DNA from: RUG023 sp900315435
Lineage (GTDB): Bacteria; Spirochaetota; Spirochaetia; Sphaerochaetales; Sphaerochaetaceae
Assembly: GCA_902788205.1 (NCBI GenBank)
Contig: CADAJJ010000006.1
Location: 10,657-74,656, forward strand
Length of the DNA stretch: 64,000 bases
Reading direction: 5' to 3'
Both the position numbers and the translations under genes were made by a program. Positions 15,681-23,338 of the stretch are shown here, one piece after another. Position 1 is the stretch's first letter. The number at the start of each line of letters is the position of its first letter. Under the pieces are notes generated by a model. That model was not told the origin of the DNA. It did not search any database and saw only the letters and a program-made list of their open reading frames with translations.

Positions 15681-16034
15681 ATGAGCGCATATGTCATTGT
15701 ATTTCTGGCAGTCCTCTGCTGTCAGAATCTCTGTGCGGTACCGCAAAAAGGCAAGGTGGAAAGCTATGAGGACGGAGAGGAAGGCTATGTGACCTTCCAT
15801 CGGGATGGCACGAAGACACGCACCACCTTCGACGGGTATTGCTACACCGCCTACTATCCGGACGGAAGCAAGAAGGTATGCTACCCCGACGGCATAGGCG
15901 GCTTTACCACCTACGGTCCGAACGGAACAATATCGCATTCCTACGACAACGGCTATGGATACGACACCTATGGTCCGGATGAAACGGTCTCGCGCTCCTA
16001 CGAAAACGGTGACGGCTTCACTACTTTCGAATGA
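15681..16034 (+). CDS. Small secreted protein with GY-TYGPDGT-type tandem repeats
   Basis: A 117-residue protein with a signal peptide (about residues 1-19, AYVIVFLAVLCCQNLCA). The mature part is built of about five imperfect repeats of 18-20 residues, each running roughly G-[YF]-x-T-[FY]-x-x-[DN]-G/E-T-x-x-x-x-[YF]-[DE]-N/D. Tyr/Gly/Asp-rich beta repeats of this kind resemble YD or MORN-like elements. I do not assign a named domain. GGAG lies seven bases before the chosen ATG. Longer upstream starts would add residues unlike a signal peptide. Export and a surface or periplasmic location are predicted. Function is unknown. Confidence 0.6.
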   Translation: MSAYVIVFLAVLCCQNLCAVPQKGKVESYEDGEEGYVTFHRDGTKTRTTFDGYCYTAYYPDGSKKVCYPDGIGGFTTYGPNGTISHSYDNGYGYDTYGPDETVSRSYENGDGFTTFE

Positions 16035-16149
16035 AAGCATCCACTTTCAAGTGATGGCGGCCAGGACGAACCTGATTGTCAGGCCTCTGTTCCATCGTCC
16101 TTTGCCCGGCAATCCTCTCTGCATCTTCGAAAGCTTCAGATATGCGCCA

Positions 16150-16178
16150 TTGACTTTTACACGTGTGTGCAGTAACGT
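16150..16178 (+). promoter_or_regulatory. Promoter feeding the MATE leader
   Basis: TTGACT (16150-16155), 17 bases, TAACGT (16173-16178). It lies upstream of the hairpins and terminator, so the transcript would begin near 16185 and include the whole leader. Confidence 0.45.
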
Positions 16179-16186
16179 ACGGACTG

Positions 16187-16287
16187 CTTGCACGGAGGCA
16201 AGTCATTCGTCTCCTTCTTGATACGACGTAAATGACAAGCCGGATAAGGCAACAGGCTGCGATGCCCGTGTCTTATCCGGCTTTTTT
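16187..16287 (+). promoter_or_regulatory. Structured leader with intrinsic terminator ahead of the MATE gene
   Basis: Three stems follow one another. CTTGC/GCAAG (16187-16191/16198-16202) has loop ACGGAG. GTCATTCGTC (16202-16211) pairs with GACG and AATGAC (16225-16228, 16231-16236) with a two-base bulge. A 12-bp terminator stem follows (AAGCCGGATAAG at 16237-16248 with CTTATCCGGCTT at 16272-16283), ending in TTTTTT. Only 34 bases separate this from the MATE start codon, too few for another promoter, so transcription attenuation (riboswitch or similar) is plausible. It could instead simply end the upstream gene. I do not recognise a known riboswitch class. Confidence 0.5.
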
Positions 16288-16321
16288 GTTGTTTCCAGGA
16301 CAAAGCATCGGAGGTGCCGTC

Positions 16322-17665
16322 ATGGCTCGCACAATGGATTTTACCAAAGGAAAGATCGTAGGACCGCTCGTCCGTTTTGCAGGACCCGTGCTTCTCGCCA
16401 TGTTCCTGCAGGCGCTCTATGGGGCCGTCGACCTGCTCGTCGTAGGACATTTCGGGACAAGCGCGGATGTTTCAGGAGTCGCCATCGGCTCCCAGCTGAT
16501 GGCAACCATGACGAACCTGATTGTCAGCTTTGCCATGGGGACGACCGTCTACCTCGGACAGAAGATCGGTGAAGGCGACAAGGAGTCCGGTGGCGACATC
16601 ATCGGCACAAGCATCATCCTCTTCTTTGGAATCGGCGTCATCCTGACCATCGTCGTGCCTCTTGCCTCCGGAAACCTCGCCAGGCTCATGCACGCTCCGG
16701 AGGAATCGTTCCCGCAGACGATGCGCTACATCCAGATTTGTGGTGCCGGCACCATCATGATTGTCGCCTACAACGTGCTGGGAGCCGTTTTCCGGGGCAT
16801 CGGAGATTCCACCACTCCACTCATGACCGTCATGATTGCCGCCGTGGCCAACATCTTCGGCGACCTCCTTCTGGTCAGCGGATTGGGCATGGGTAGTGCC
16901 GGTGCGGCGCTCGCGACTGTCGTTTCCCAGGCGATCAGCGTCATCGTTTCGTTCTTCCTCATACGGAAACGGCCTCTTCCCTTTACGTTCGGCCCCGGCA
17001 GGATCCGTCTGCAGCAATCCATCGCGTCAAAGATCGTCCGTTTCGGGGCACCGATTGCCCTGCAGGATTTCTTGGTCAGCATTTCATTTCTGGTGATCCT
17101 TGCCATCGTGAACACGCTCGGCGTCACGGCATCCGCGGCTGTCGGCGTCGCGGAAAAGGTCTGCGCATTCATCATGCTCGTGCCGTCGGCATTCATGCAG
17201 TCGATGTCATCGTTCGTCGCACAGAACAAGGGAGCCGGGAAAATGGACCGGGCTGTCACCGGGACGAAGTATGCGATCGCGCTCTCGACCCTCATCGGCA
17301 TTGGCATGTTCTATCTTGCGTTTTTCCATGGGGACATCCTTTGCTCCATCTTCTCTTCGGACATGGCGGTCACCAATGCCGCTGCCGAATATCTGAAAGC
17401 CTACGGCATCGACTGCCTGTTCACCTGCTTCCTGTTCTGTCTGGTCGGCTTCTACAACGGAATCGGACATACGGGTTTTGTCATGGTGCAGGGGGTCATA
17501 AGCGCCTTCCTGGTACGGATTCCTGTCTCGTATGGCATGAGCCGCGCGATAGGAAGCCTGTTTTCCATCGGTCTCGCCATCCCCTGCTCGACAATCCTCC
17601 AGATCATCCTGTGCGCAGGGTTTTTCCTTCATCTGAAGAAACGCGACAGGCACCTATCCTCCTGA
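16322..17665 (+). CDS. MATE-family multidrug/metabolite exporter
   Basis: A 447-residue membrane protein with twelve hydrophobic segments in two similar halves. It carries family signatures such as LVRFAGPVLLAMFLQALYG at the start of helix 1, VDLLVVGHFG, GAVFRGIGDSTTPL, and in the second half RFGAPIALQDFLVSISF. MATE proteins export cationic drugs or small metabolites in exchange for Na or H ions. GGAGG seven bases upstream fixes the ATG at 16322. An upstream frame extension would run through the terminator. The gene sits directly behind a terminator-containing leader, so ligand-controlled expression is possible. The substrate cannot be read from sequence. Confidence 0.88.
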   Translation: MARTMDFTKGKIVGPLVRFAGPVLLAMFLQALYGAVDLLVVGHFGTSADVSGVAIGSQLMATMTNLIVSFAMGTTVYLGQKIGEGDKESGGDIIGTSIILFFGIGVILTIVVPLASGNLARLMHAPEESFPQTMRYIQICGAGTIMIVAYNVLGAVFRGIGDSTTPLMTVMIAAVANIFGDLLLVSGLGMGSAGAALATVVSQAISVIVSFFLIRKRPLPFTFGPGRIRLQQSIASKIVRFGAPIALQDFLVSISFLVILAIVNTLGVTASAAVGVAEKVCAFIMLVPSAFMQSMSSFVAQNKGAGKMDRAVTGTKYAIALSTLIGIGMFYLAFFHGDILCSIFSSDMAVTNAAAEYLKAYGIDCLFTCFLFCLVGFYNGIGHTGFVMVQGVISAFLVRIPVSYGMSRAIGSLFSIGLAIPCSTILQIILCAGFFLHLKKRDRHLSS

Positions 17666-17726
17666 CATCCTTGTCTGGCCCTTCCCGTCCGCACCCGGAT
17701 GTCCACCAGGTGCGCGTCTGGGCCTG

Positions 17727-20150
17727 TCAGATGAACAGGTTCACGTCGCTGGAGCTAGCCGCCTGCATGTAGGTGCCCACCCCGCCAACCTCGACGCCGT
17801 CAAGCAACTCTTCTTTGGTCAGTCCCATGACGTCCATCGACATCTGGCAGGCAATGAAACGCACTCCCTGACGCTTCGCGTCCTCGTACATGGCCCTCAG
17901 CTGGGCGACCTGCTTCGCGCGCATGCGCTTTCGCATCATCCGTTTGCCCATGCCTCCCATCCGCATTTTCGAAAGTCCCAGATGGTCCATGTCCTTGGGA
18001 AGCATGGCGCCGAACATCTTTTCCACCGCACTCTTATGGATGTTCTTTCCTGGCTGCTTCCTCAGTACGGAAAGGCCCCAGAAGGTGAAGAACATCACCG
18101 CAGGCTTGCCGCTTGCCGCAGCGCCGTTCGCAAGCACGAAGGCGGCAAAGACCTTGTCGAAGTCGTTGGAGAAAACGATGATCGACGCTCCTTTCGCCAG
18201 AGAGGGCCCGTTGCTTCCTGCCACGGGTCGCGCACCTTTGCGGATATGGACGATGGTCATGCCGGCGGACCGGGCGGAATCAAGCAACGTGTTGCCCGTC
18301 ATGGAGCACCAGGAGACCACGTCATTGGCAAAACCGGGATCGGTCGCGTGCACCTCGAGCACATCCCCTTCCTTCAACATGTCCATCTTCCCCTTCAGGG
18401 CCACGATGGGACCGGGACAGGATAGCCCGCAGGCGTCAAGGACCAGGCGAGAAGGAGCCGCGTGTTCCCTGTGGCCCGTCGGTCCTGCGTTCCGCAGAAC
18501 GGTTTCGTGCATCGCGCTCCATGTCTTGTAGCCACCGGTCATGTTCCACACCTGCGTATAGCCATGTTGGCGGAGAATGCGGAGAGCGATGTGGCCCCTC
18601 AGCCCGATGGCGCACATCAGGATGACCGGACGGTCGGTCGGAATCTCTTCCATACGGTCCCGGATCTCGCGATGGGGAATAGGGAGAGCGCCTGGATAGG
18701 AGCCGAGGACGACCTCGTCAGGAGTCCGCACGTCCACGACGAGGGCGTGGTCGTCCCGCACCATCCGGTCGGCTTCATTCCATGTCACCACCTGGTCGAG
18801 TCCTTCCAGACAGTTGGTGGCGATGAAACCGAGCATGTTGAGGATATCCTTCGCCGAACCGAACGGAGGAGCATAGGCCTGCTCGAATGCCGCGAGGTCG
18901 TAGACCGTCCCGCCTTTGGCGATCAGGGCGGAGAGCACATCCACATGGGCCACTACCCCGCCGTAGCCGACCATCTGGCCGCCGAGAAGCCGGCCGCTCT
19001 GTCTCTCATAGATGATTTTCCCCGACAGCGGTTTCGCGCCGGGATAGTAGGAGGCATGGTCCATGCCATGGGTGACGGCGACGGCATACGCATATCCCAT
19101 CGTCCCGGCCTGCCGCTCATTGAGCCCGACACTGCCTGCCTCGAGGTCGAATACCTTGGCTATCGAGGCGCCATAGGTTCCGGGATAGGGCGTGCACGTA
19201 CCGCTTACCATGCTGTCGGCACACAGCCGCGCCATCTTGTTGGCCGGTCCGGCAAGCGCCACCGCAATCGGCTTGCCATCAAATGGAGAGGGATAGGCGA
19301 TGGCATCCCCGATCGCATAGATGTGCGGGTCGCTGCTCTGGAACCGTTCGTTGACCAGGATATACCCACGGCCATCGAGCGCGAGACCGGCATCCTTCGC
19401 CAGCGTGCTATCAGGGCGCACGCCGATAGCGAGGATGACGAAGTCGTTGCCTTCCACATCGCCCTTGCTCGTCCTGACGGTTACCACGCTTCCCTGACGG
19501 ATGATGGCTTGGACGGAGGAAGCAAGATGCAGCTCGACACCCCCGTTAGAGAGCTCGCGATGCACCGATGCCGCCATTTCCGGATCGAGGGTCGTCATGC
19601 ACTGGTCCGCAGCCTCCACAAGACTGACCGAAAGGCCCTTCCGGACCAGATTCTCCGCCATCTCGATGCCGATGAAGCCACCCCCGACCACCGTGGCACG
19701 CCTCGCCCCCGCGATATGCCCGACGACCTTGTCTATGTCAGGGATGGAGCGGACCGTCAGGACTGCTTCGTCCTCCACTCCGGCGATGGGAGGGACAAAC
19801 GGTTTGGCTCCCGGGCTGAGCACCAGCTCGTCATAGGGATAGGACGACTCGGCTCCATCGGAGACGACCGTGACCAGTTTGCGCTTGGGATCGATACGGG
19901 TCACCTTGCTTTGGGTATGGACATCGATGCGGAACACGTCCCTGAGCGTCTCGATAGGGGTGACCAGCAGGTTCTTCCGGTCCTGGATGACCCCTCCGGC
20001 ATAGTACGGCAGTCCGCAATTGGCAAAACTCACATACGGGCCTTGCTCAAACAGGATGATGGTTCCCTCTTCGTCACGCCGCCTGATCCGGGCGGCGACA
20101 CCTGCTCCTCCGGCCACTCCACCGACAACGACATAGGTCTTCTTGCTCAT
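17727..20150 (-). CDS. CoA-disulfide-reductase-like oxidoreductase fused to rhodanese, TusA and DsrE domains
   Basis: An 807-residue fusion. Residues 1-440 are a FAD/NAD(P) disulfide reductase of the CoADR type with the redox cysteine in SFANCGLPYY (C45), a second dinucleotide site GGGFIG (156-161) and a dimerisation domain. Residues 455-550 are a rhodanese with active-site loop CAIGLRG (C513). Residues 568-640 are TusA/SirA-like with CGLSCPGP (574-581). Residues 655-807 are DsrE-like with C768 in CQMSMDVMG. Together they suggest reduction and relay of persulfide sulfur or polysulfide in the cytoplasm. The ATG at 20150 has GGAGG seven bases upstream and overlaps the MarR stop by four bases, so the two form an operon. 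The exact sulfur substrate is inferred, not shown. Confidence 0.88.
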   Translation of the reverse strand: MSKKTYVVVGGVAGGAGVAARIRRRDEEGTIILFEQGPYVSFANCGLPYYAGGVIQDRKNLLVTPIETLRDVFRIDVHTQSKVTRIDPKRKLVTVVSDGAESSYPYDELVLSPGAKPFVPPIAGVEDEAVLTVRSIPDIDKVVGHIAGARRATVVGGGFIGIEMAENLVRKGLSVSLVEAADQCMTTLDPEMAASVHRELSNGGVELHLASSVQAIIRQGSVVTVRTSKGDVEGNDFVILAIGVRPDSTLAKDAGLALDGRGYILVNERFQSSDPHIYAIGDAIAYPSPFDGKPIAVALAGPANKMARLCADSMVSGTCTPYPGTYGASIAKVFDLEAGSVGLNERQAGTMGYAYAVAVTHGMDHASYYPGAKPLSGKIIYERQSGRLLGGQMVGYGGVVAHVDVLSALIAKGGTVYDLAAFEQAYAPPFGSAKDILNMLGFIATNCLEGLDQVVTWNEADRMVRDDHALVVDVRTPDEVVLGSYPGALPIPHREIRDRMEEIPTDRPVILMCAIGLRGHIALRILRQHGYTQVWNMTGGYKTWSAMHETVLRNAGPTGHREHAAPSRLVLDACGLSCPGPIVALKGKMDMLKEGDVLEVHATDPGFANDVVSWCSMTGNTLLDSARSAGMTIVHIRKGARPVAGSNGPSLAKGASIIVFSNDFDKVFAAFVLANGAAASGKPAVMFFTFWGLSVLRKQPGKNIHKSAVEKMFGAMLPKDMDHLGLSKMRMGGMGKRMMRKRMRAKQVAQLRAMYEDAKRQGVRFIACQMSMDVMGLTKEELLDGVEVGGVGTYMQAASSSDVNLFI

Positions 20151-20515
20151 CCTCGTTCCTCCTTGCGGGCTGAAATCATGGATTCGATGTAAGAAGGAAG
20201 CGAGACGGAACCATGGTGGATCACGTCCAGCTTCTCCTTCCCTTTGGCGGTCAGCGTTATGCATACGCTCCGCCGGTCGCGCGCCGAGGCGGTACGTTCC
20301 ACCAGCCCCTGCTTCTCAAGCGCATCAAGCAGCCGGGTCAGACGGGAGGGGGAAAGGCGCATCTGGAAGGCCAGAGCGCCTGGTTCCCCGTACCCGCTTT
20401 CTACGGCGCAGAGCACCGACGCCTGCTGGATGGTCAGCCCGTATGCGTCGACAAGATCCTCTTCCACTTGCTGCAAGTCGCTGGTCAATGTACGCAAGGC
20501 GCAGAAATCAATCAT
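20147..20515 (-). CDS. MarR-family transcriptional regulator
   Basis: A 122-residue winged-helix regulator. It has QQASVLCAVES (helix region), LAFQMRLSPSRLTRLLDALEKQGLVER (recognition helix) and the wing TASARDRRSVCITLTAKGKEKL, the hallmark of MarR proteins. The start at 20515 is preferred because GGAG lies six bases upstream. Earlier in-frame codons lack one. Direct repeats at its promoter suggest autoregulation, and coupling to the sulfur oxidoreductase suggests that redox or sulfur stress is the signal. C5 is present near the N terminus but I cannot tell whether it is a redox switch. Confidence 0.85.
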   Translation of the reverse strand: MIDFCALRTLTSDLQQVEEDLVDAYGLTIQQASVLCAVESGYGEPGALAFQMRLSPSRLTRLLDALEKQGLVERTASARDRRSVCITLTAKGKEKLDVIHHGSVSLPSYIESMISARKEERG

Positions 20516-20531
20516 GGTCAGCTCCATATAT

Positions 20532-20562
20532 TTGATACTAGCAATTGTTGTTATTAGCAATT
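20532..20562 (-). promoter_or_regulatory. Promoter and direct-repeat operator of the MarR-oxidoreductase operon
   Basis: On the reverse strand TTGCTA (20560-20555), 17 bases, TATCAA (20537-20532). The plus-strand octamer TAGCAATT occurs at 20539-20546 and 20555-20562, one copy in the spacer and one over the -35, which is a likely regulator site. Confidence 0.5.
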
Positions 20563-20596
20563 TATAACCAAGACGATTCCCTTGTCAAGGTTCCTT

Positions 20597-21035
20597 TCAT
20601 CCAGCGAAGGCGATTTCCTGCTTGTCCGCGTCAACCACGGCATCCGTACGAATCAACGCCTCAGGTCGCGCAGAAAACCATGTCGGTGCATCCAGCAGGT
20701 CTTCGGCTTTCTTGCCGGGTACGCGGATAGGAAACCCCGCTCAGGGCATACTTGGGAAACCGCACATGGATGCCATATTCCTCCAGCCGGCGGAGGCCGA
20801 TGCGCGCCTCATGCTGGGCAAACTCACAATCGTGATATCCCTGATCATCCGGGTATCCTGACAAGGAGTGGGTACAGCCTGCCGGAACAAGCAACACGCA
20901 ATTCTTGTTTGCCGATAGCATCATGTCATTTGATGATACGGGATTCTTGCATACCGGTCCGTTGCTCGCACATCCACCGTCCGCCAGTCTCTTTCCGCAT
21001 CCAGAAACGGCTCAATCCCGATTATCCGTCCAAAA
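20597..21035 (-). pseudogene. Degenerate gene, three reading-frame segments
   Basis: The reverse strand gives coherent protein-like sequence only if the frame is changed twice. The first segment (IEPFLDAERDWRTVDVRATD, ending about 20921) is followed by LLVPAGCTHSLSGYPDDQGY through IHVRFPKYALSG. The last segment is KKAEDLLDAPTWFSARPE, ending at the stop 20599-20597. This is the pattern of a frameshifted gene. I considered a LacI-type regulator but the match is too weak to name. It lies just upstream of the sugar transporter promoter. Confidence 0.45.
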
Positions 21036-21046
21036 GAACAAAAAAA

Positions 21047-21102
21047 CACAATGTTAAGACAAGAATACACACATTGTGAAGTTCGGTGTCCCAGAATACA
21101 AT
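21047..21102 (+). promoter_or_regulatory. Promoter and operator of the 21-27 kb sugar-uptake operon
   Basis: TTGTGA (21074-21079), 17 bases, TACAAT (21097-21102). An 8-bp inverted repeat CACAATGT (21047-21054) / ACATTGTG (21071-21078) has its right arm over the -35. The start near 21109 gives a short leader to the ATG at 21131. Confidence 0.6.
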
Positions 21103-21130
21103 GAAACGAAACATATTGAGAGGTTTTGTT

Positions 21131-22414
21131 ATGAAGAAAATCATTTGTTCTCTTCTTGTGTGCGCTCTGGCTTCTCAGGTTTTTGCCAATGGAACGGCAG
21201 AAAAAACGGCGGACACACGTTCGAATCAACCGGAAACCGTGACCATCCGCCTTGTCCATTACATGGGAGAGCAGGCGAAGCGGGACGCTCTTGCCAAGAT
21301 GATCGAGGTCTATCAGAAAGATCATCCGAACGTGAAGGTCGACATCGAGACCGTTAATTCTTCCTCATATCTTGCCTCGTACAAGAATTATATCGCTGCA
21401 GGCGACATGCCGGACATCCTGTTTGGAAAGCCGCAGAACCTGACCGAATTCGTCAAAGCCGGATACTTCAAGGATCTCGCCAATGAAGACTACATGACGA
21501 ACGTGCTCTCCATCCTGAAAGACGAATGCACGGTCAACGGTGGTGTGTACGGATTCCCCATCGACGCGCAAGTCAAGGGTGTGTTCTACAACAAGAAGAT
21601 GTTTGCGGATGCCGGTGTGCAGGTTCCGACCACCAAAGACGCATTCTTCCAGGTCTGCGACACCTTCAAGGCGAAAGGCATCCATCCGCTGATCCATCCC
21701 TACAACTTCATCCACGGCGTGTTCCATGAGCTCGACGCGTTCTTCACCTCTGAAGCCGCGGCAACTGGCAACGGCCAGGTCTGGATGGACTCCCAGAGCG
21801 GGAAAGCCAATCTCTCCGACAACCGGATGATGCACGAAGCGCTCGAGGAGTTCAACAAACTGGTTTCCTACAAGGATCCCGGCGACACCGCTGTCGACCA
21901 GCCGCAGGGCATCCAGAATCTCGCTGCCGGCCAGAGGCCGATGTACATCAACGGTGGCTGGCTGATGGGTGATGTGATGGCCGCCGCACCGGATGGCGAT
22001 TTCGGACTCTTCCCGATGCCGTGGTCGAACAATCCCAAGGAGAACAAACTGTGGGTCGGCATCGATGACTGCTTCATCGTTTCCGCTTCCACGAAACACC
22101 CGCAGGAAGTCCACGACCTGCTCGCCTCGTTCGCCAGTCAGGAATCATCCGAAATCTGGCTCGACACGGCGAAGCTGATGAGCAGCAACACGAAGGTCTC
22201 CACCGAGAACGCAAACGGACTCATCCAGGCAATCAAAGGGTATTTCGACACGAACCAGATTGTCTCCAAGAGCCTGGTTCCCGATTACACCAGCGAGTAC
22301 TCCACCGCGTTCAGGACCCAGCTCCAGTATTTCGTGACGCTTGACGATTCCCAACGCAATGTCGACACGTTCCTCAAAGAGGTCGACAAGGAAATCGCCT
22401 CCATCAGACAGTAA
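21131..22414 (+). CDS. Sugar ABC transporter substrate-binding protein (family 1)
   Basis: A 427-residue exported binding protein. The signal peptide MKKIICSLLVCALASQVFA is followed by NGTAEK. The mature part begins VTIRLVHYMGEQAKRDALAK, then HPNVKVDIE, AAGDMPDILF, YGFPIDAQVKGVFYNKKMF and YINGGWLMG, all typical of CUT1 oligosaccharide-binding proteins. It acts in the periplasm or on the membrane and delivers ligand to the two permeases that follow. GAGAGG lies seven bases before the chosen ATG. A strong stem-loop follows the stop codon. Linked genes (YesM/YesN pair and CE15-like esterase) suggest a plant cell-wall oligosaccharide ligand. Confidence 0.88.
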   Translation: MKKIICSLLVCALASQVFANGTAEKTADTRSNQPETVTIRLVHYMGEQAKRDALAKMIEVYQKDHPNVKVDIETVNSSSYLASYKNYIAAGDMPDILFGKPQNLTEFVKAGYFKDLANEDYMTNVLSILKDECTVNGGVYGFPIDAQVKGVFYNKKMFADAGVQVPTTKDAFFQVCDTFKAKGIHPLIHPYNFIHGVFHELDAFFTSEAAATGNGQVWMDSQSGKANLSDNRMMHEALEEFNKLVSYKDPGDTAVDQPQGIQNLAAGQRPMYINGGWLMGDVMAAAPDGDFGLFPMPWSNNPKENKLWVGIDDCFIVSASTKHPQEVHDLLASFASQESSEIWLDTAKLMSSNTKVSTENANGLIQAIKGYFDTNQIVSKSLVPDYTSEYSTAFRTQLQYFVTLDDSQRNVDTFLKEVDKEIASIRQ

Positions 22415-22422
22415 GAGTCCTT

Positions 22423-22448
22423 CTCCCACGCCACGCGCGGCGTGGGAG
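22423..22448 (+). terminator. Intercistronic stem-loop after the binding-protein gene
   Basis: A 10-bp GC-rich stem CTCCCACGCC/GGCGTGGGAG with a 6-base loop, 9 bases after the stop codon and 33 before the permease ATG. It has no T run, so it is more likely an mRNA stabiliser or attenuator than a full terminator. Confidence 0.7.
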
Positions 22449-22480
22449 CTTTCCCGTTTCCAGTTTGCAGGATGCCAAAT

Positions 22481-23338
22481 ATGCTATCTCATAAAACAAT
22501 CCGGCGTTTTGAGGAATTCACATTCGTCATGCCGGCTCTGATTCTTTTTCTGGCTTTTGTGGTCTATCCCTTTTTCAGCGGATTCCCCCTTTCCTTCTAC
22601 AAATGGGATGGCATGAGTCCGCAGAAGACCTTCGTCGGCCTCAATAATTACCTCCGGTTCTTTCAGGACCGCAATGTGGGAAACGCCGTAAAGAACACCC
22701 TGGTCTTCACCATCCTGTCCATGGTCTGTTCGAACCTCATAGGCCTGTCTCTCGCCCTGCTGCTCCACCGGAGCACCCGGTTCAACAGCGTATGCAGGAC
22801 CGTCATTTTCGTACCCTATTGTCTCAGCCTTGTCCTTTCGTCCTATATCTGGCGCTATGTATACAGCGACGTCTTTTACGGGATGTTCCGCATTCCAAGC
22901 CCACTGGGATCCACGGAATGGGTCATGCTCGGCCTTGCGGTCATCGCAATCTGGAGGGATTGCAGCTACTGCATGGTCGTGTACATCGCGGCCATCCAAG
23001 GCATTTCCCCCCATTTCTACGAGGCTGCCCAGATTGAGGGGTGTCCCCGGGTGCGCCAGTTCTTTTCCATCACGCTTCCGATGATAGGACCGGCAATCAC
23101 ATCCAATTTCACGTTGTTGCTTGCGTGGGGCATGAAGGTGTTCGACTATCCTATGGCCGCCACGGCAGGAGGCCCAGGCCGGGCATCGGAAACCGTTGCC
23201 ATGCTCATATACAACAACCTTTTCGTCTATTTCAAGGCGGGATACGGACAAGCTGTCGCAGTCATTTTCACCGCAATGATCTTTGTCTGCAGCACAGGCC
23301 TTTCCCGGACGCTCCGCAAAAGGGAGGTCGAACTCTGA
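22481..23338 (+). CDS. Sugar ABC transporter permease (MalF/UgpA-like)
   Basis: A 285-residue inner-membrane subunit with about six helices. It starts FEEFTFVMPALILFLAFVVY and has KNTLVFTILS and the cytoplasmic coupling loop EAAQIEGCPRVRQFFSITLPMIGP (EAA motif). It pairs with the next gene product to form the channel. An AGGA seven bases upstream favours the ATG at 22481. An alternative ATG is at 22472. The stop shares one base with the next start (TGATG). No ATPase gene is present in the operon. Confidence 0.87.
   Translation: MLSHKTIRRFEEFTFVMPALILFLAFVVYPFFSGFPLSFYKWDGMSPQKTFVGLNNYLRFFQDRNVGNAVKNTLVFTILSMVCSNLIGLSLALLLHRSTRFNSVCRTVIFVPYCLSLVLSSYIWRYVYSDVFYGMFRIPSPLGSTEWVMLGLAVIAIWRDCSYCMVVYIAAIQGISPHFYEAAQIEGCPRVRQFFSITLPMIGPAITSNFTLLLAWGMKVFDYPMAATAGGPGRASETVAMLIYNNLFVYFKAGYGQAVAVIFTAMIFVCSTGLSRTLRKREVEL

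Noticed and set aside
16187..16236. Guanidine-II (mini-ykkC) riboswitch before the MATE gene
   Set aside because: Two ACG[GA] sequences occur, but they do not sit in properly closed tetraloops and the terminator layout differs from that class. Only an unspecified structured leader is reported.
18462..20192. A 576-codon plus-strand frame
   Set aside because: It is fully antisense to the well-supported sulfur oxidoreductase fusion, and has no ribosome site or motif.
20661..20924. LacI-family regulator fragment
   Set aside because: Some residues resemble the LacI periplasmic-binding fold, but there is no helix-turn-helix and the joined frames do not support it. It is kept as an unidentified pseudogene.
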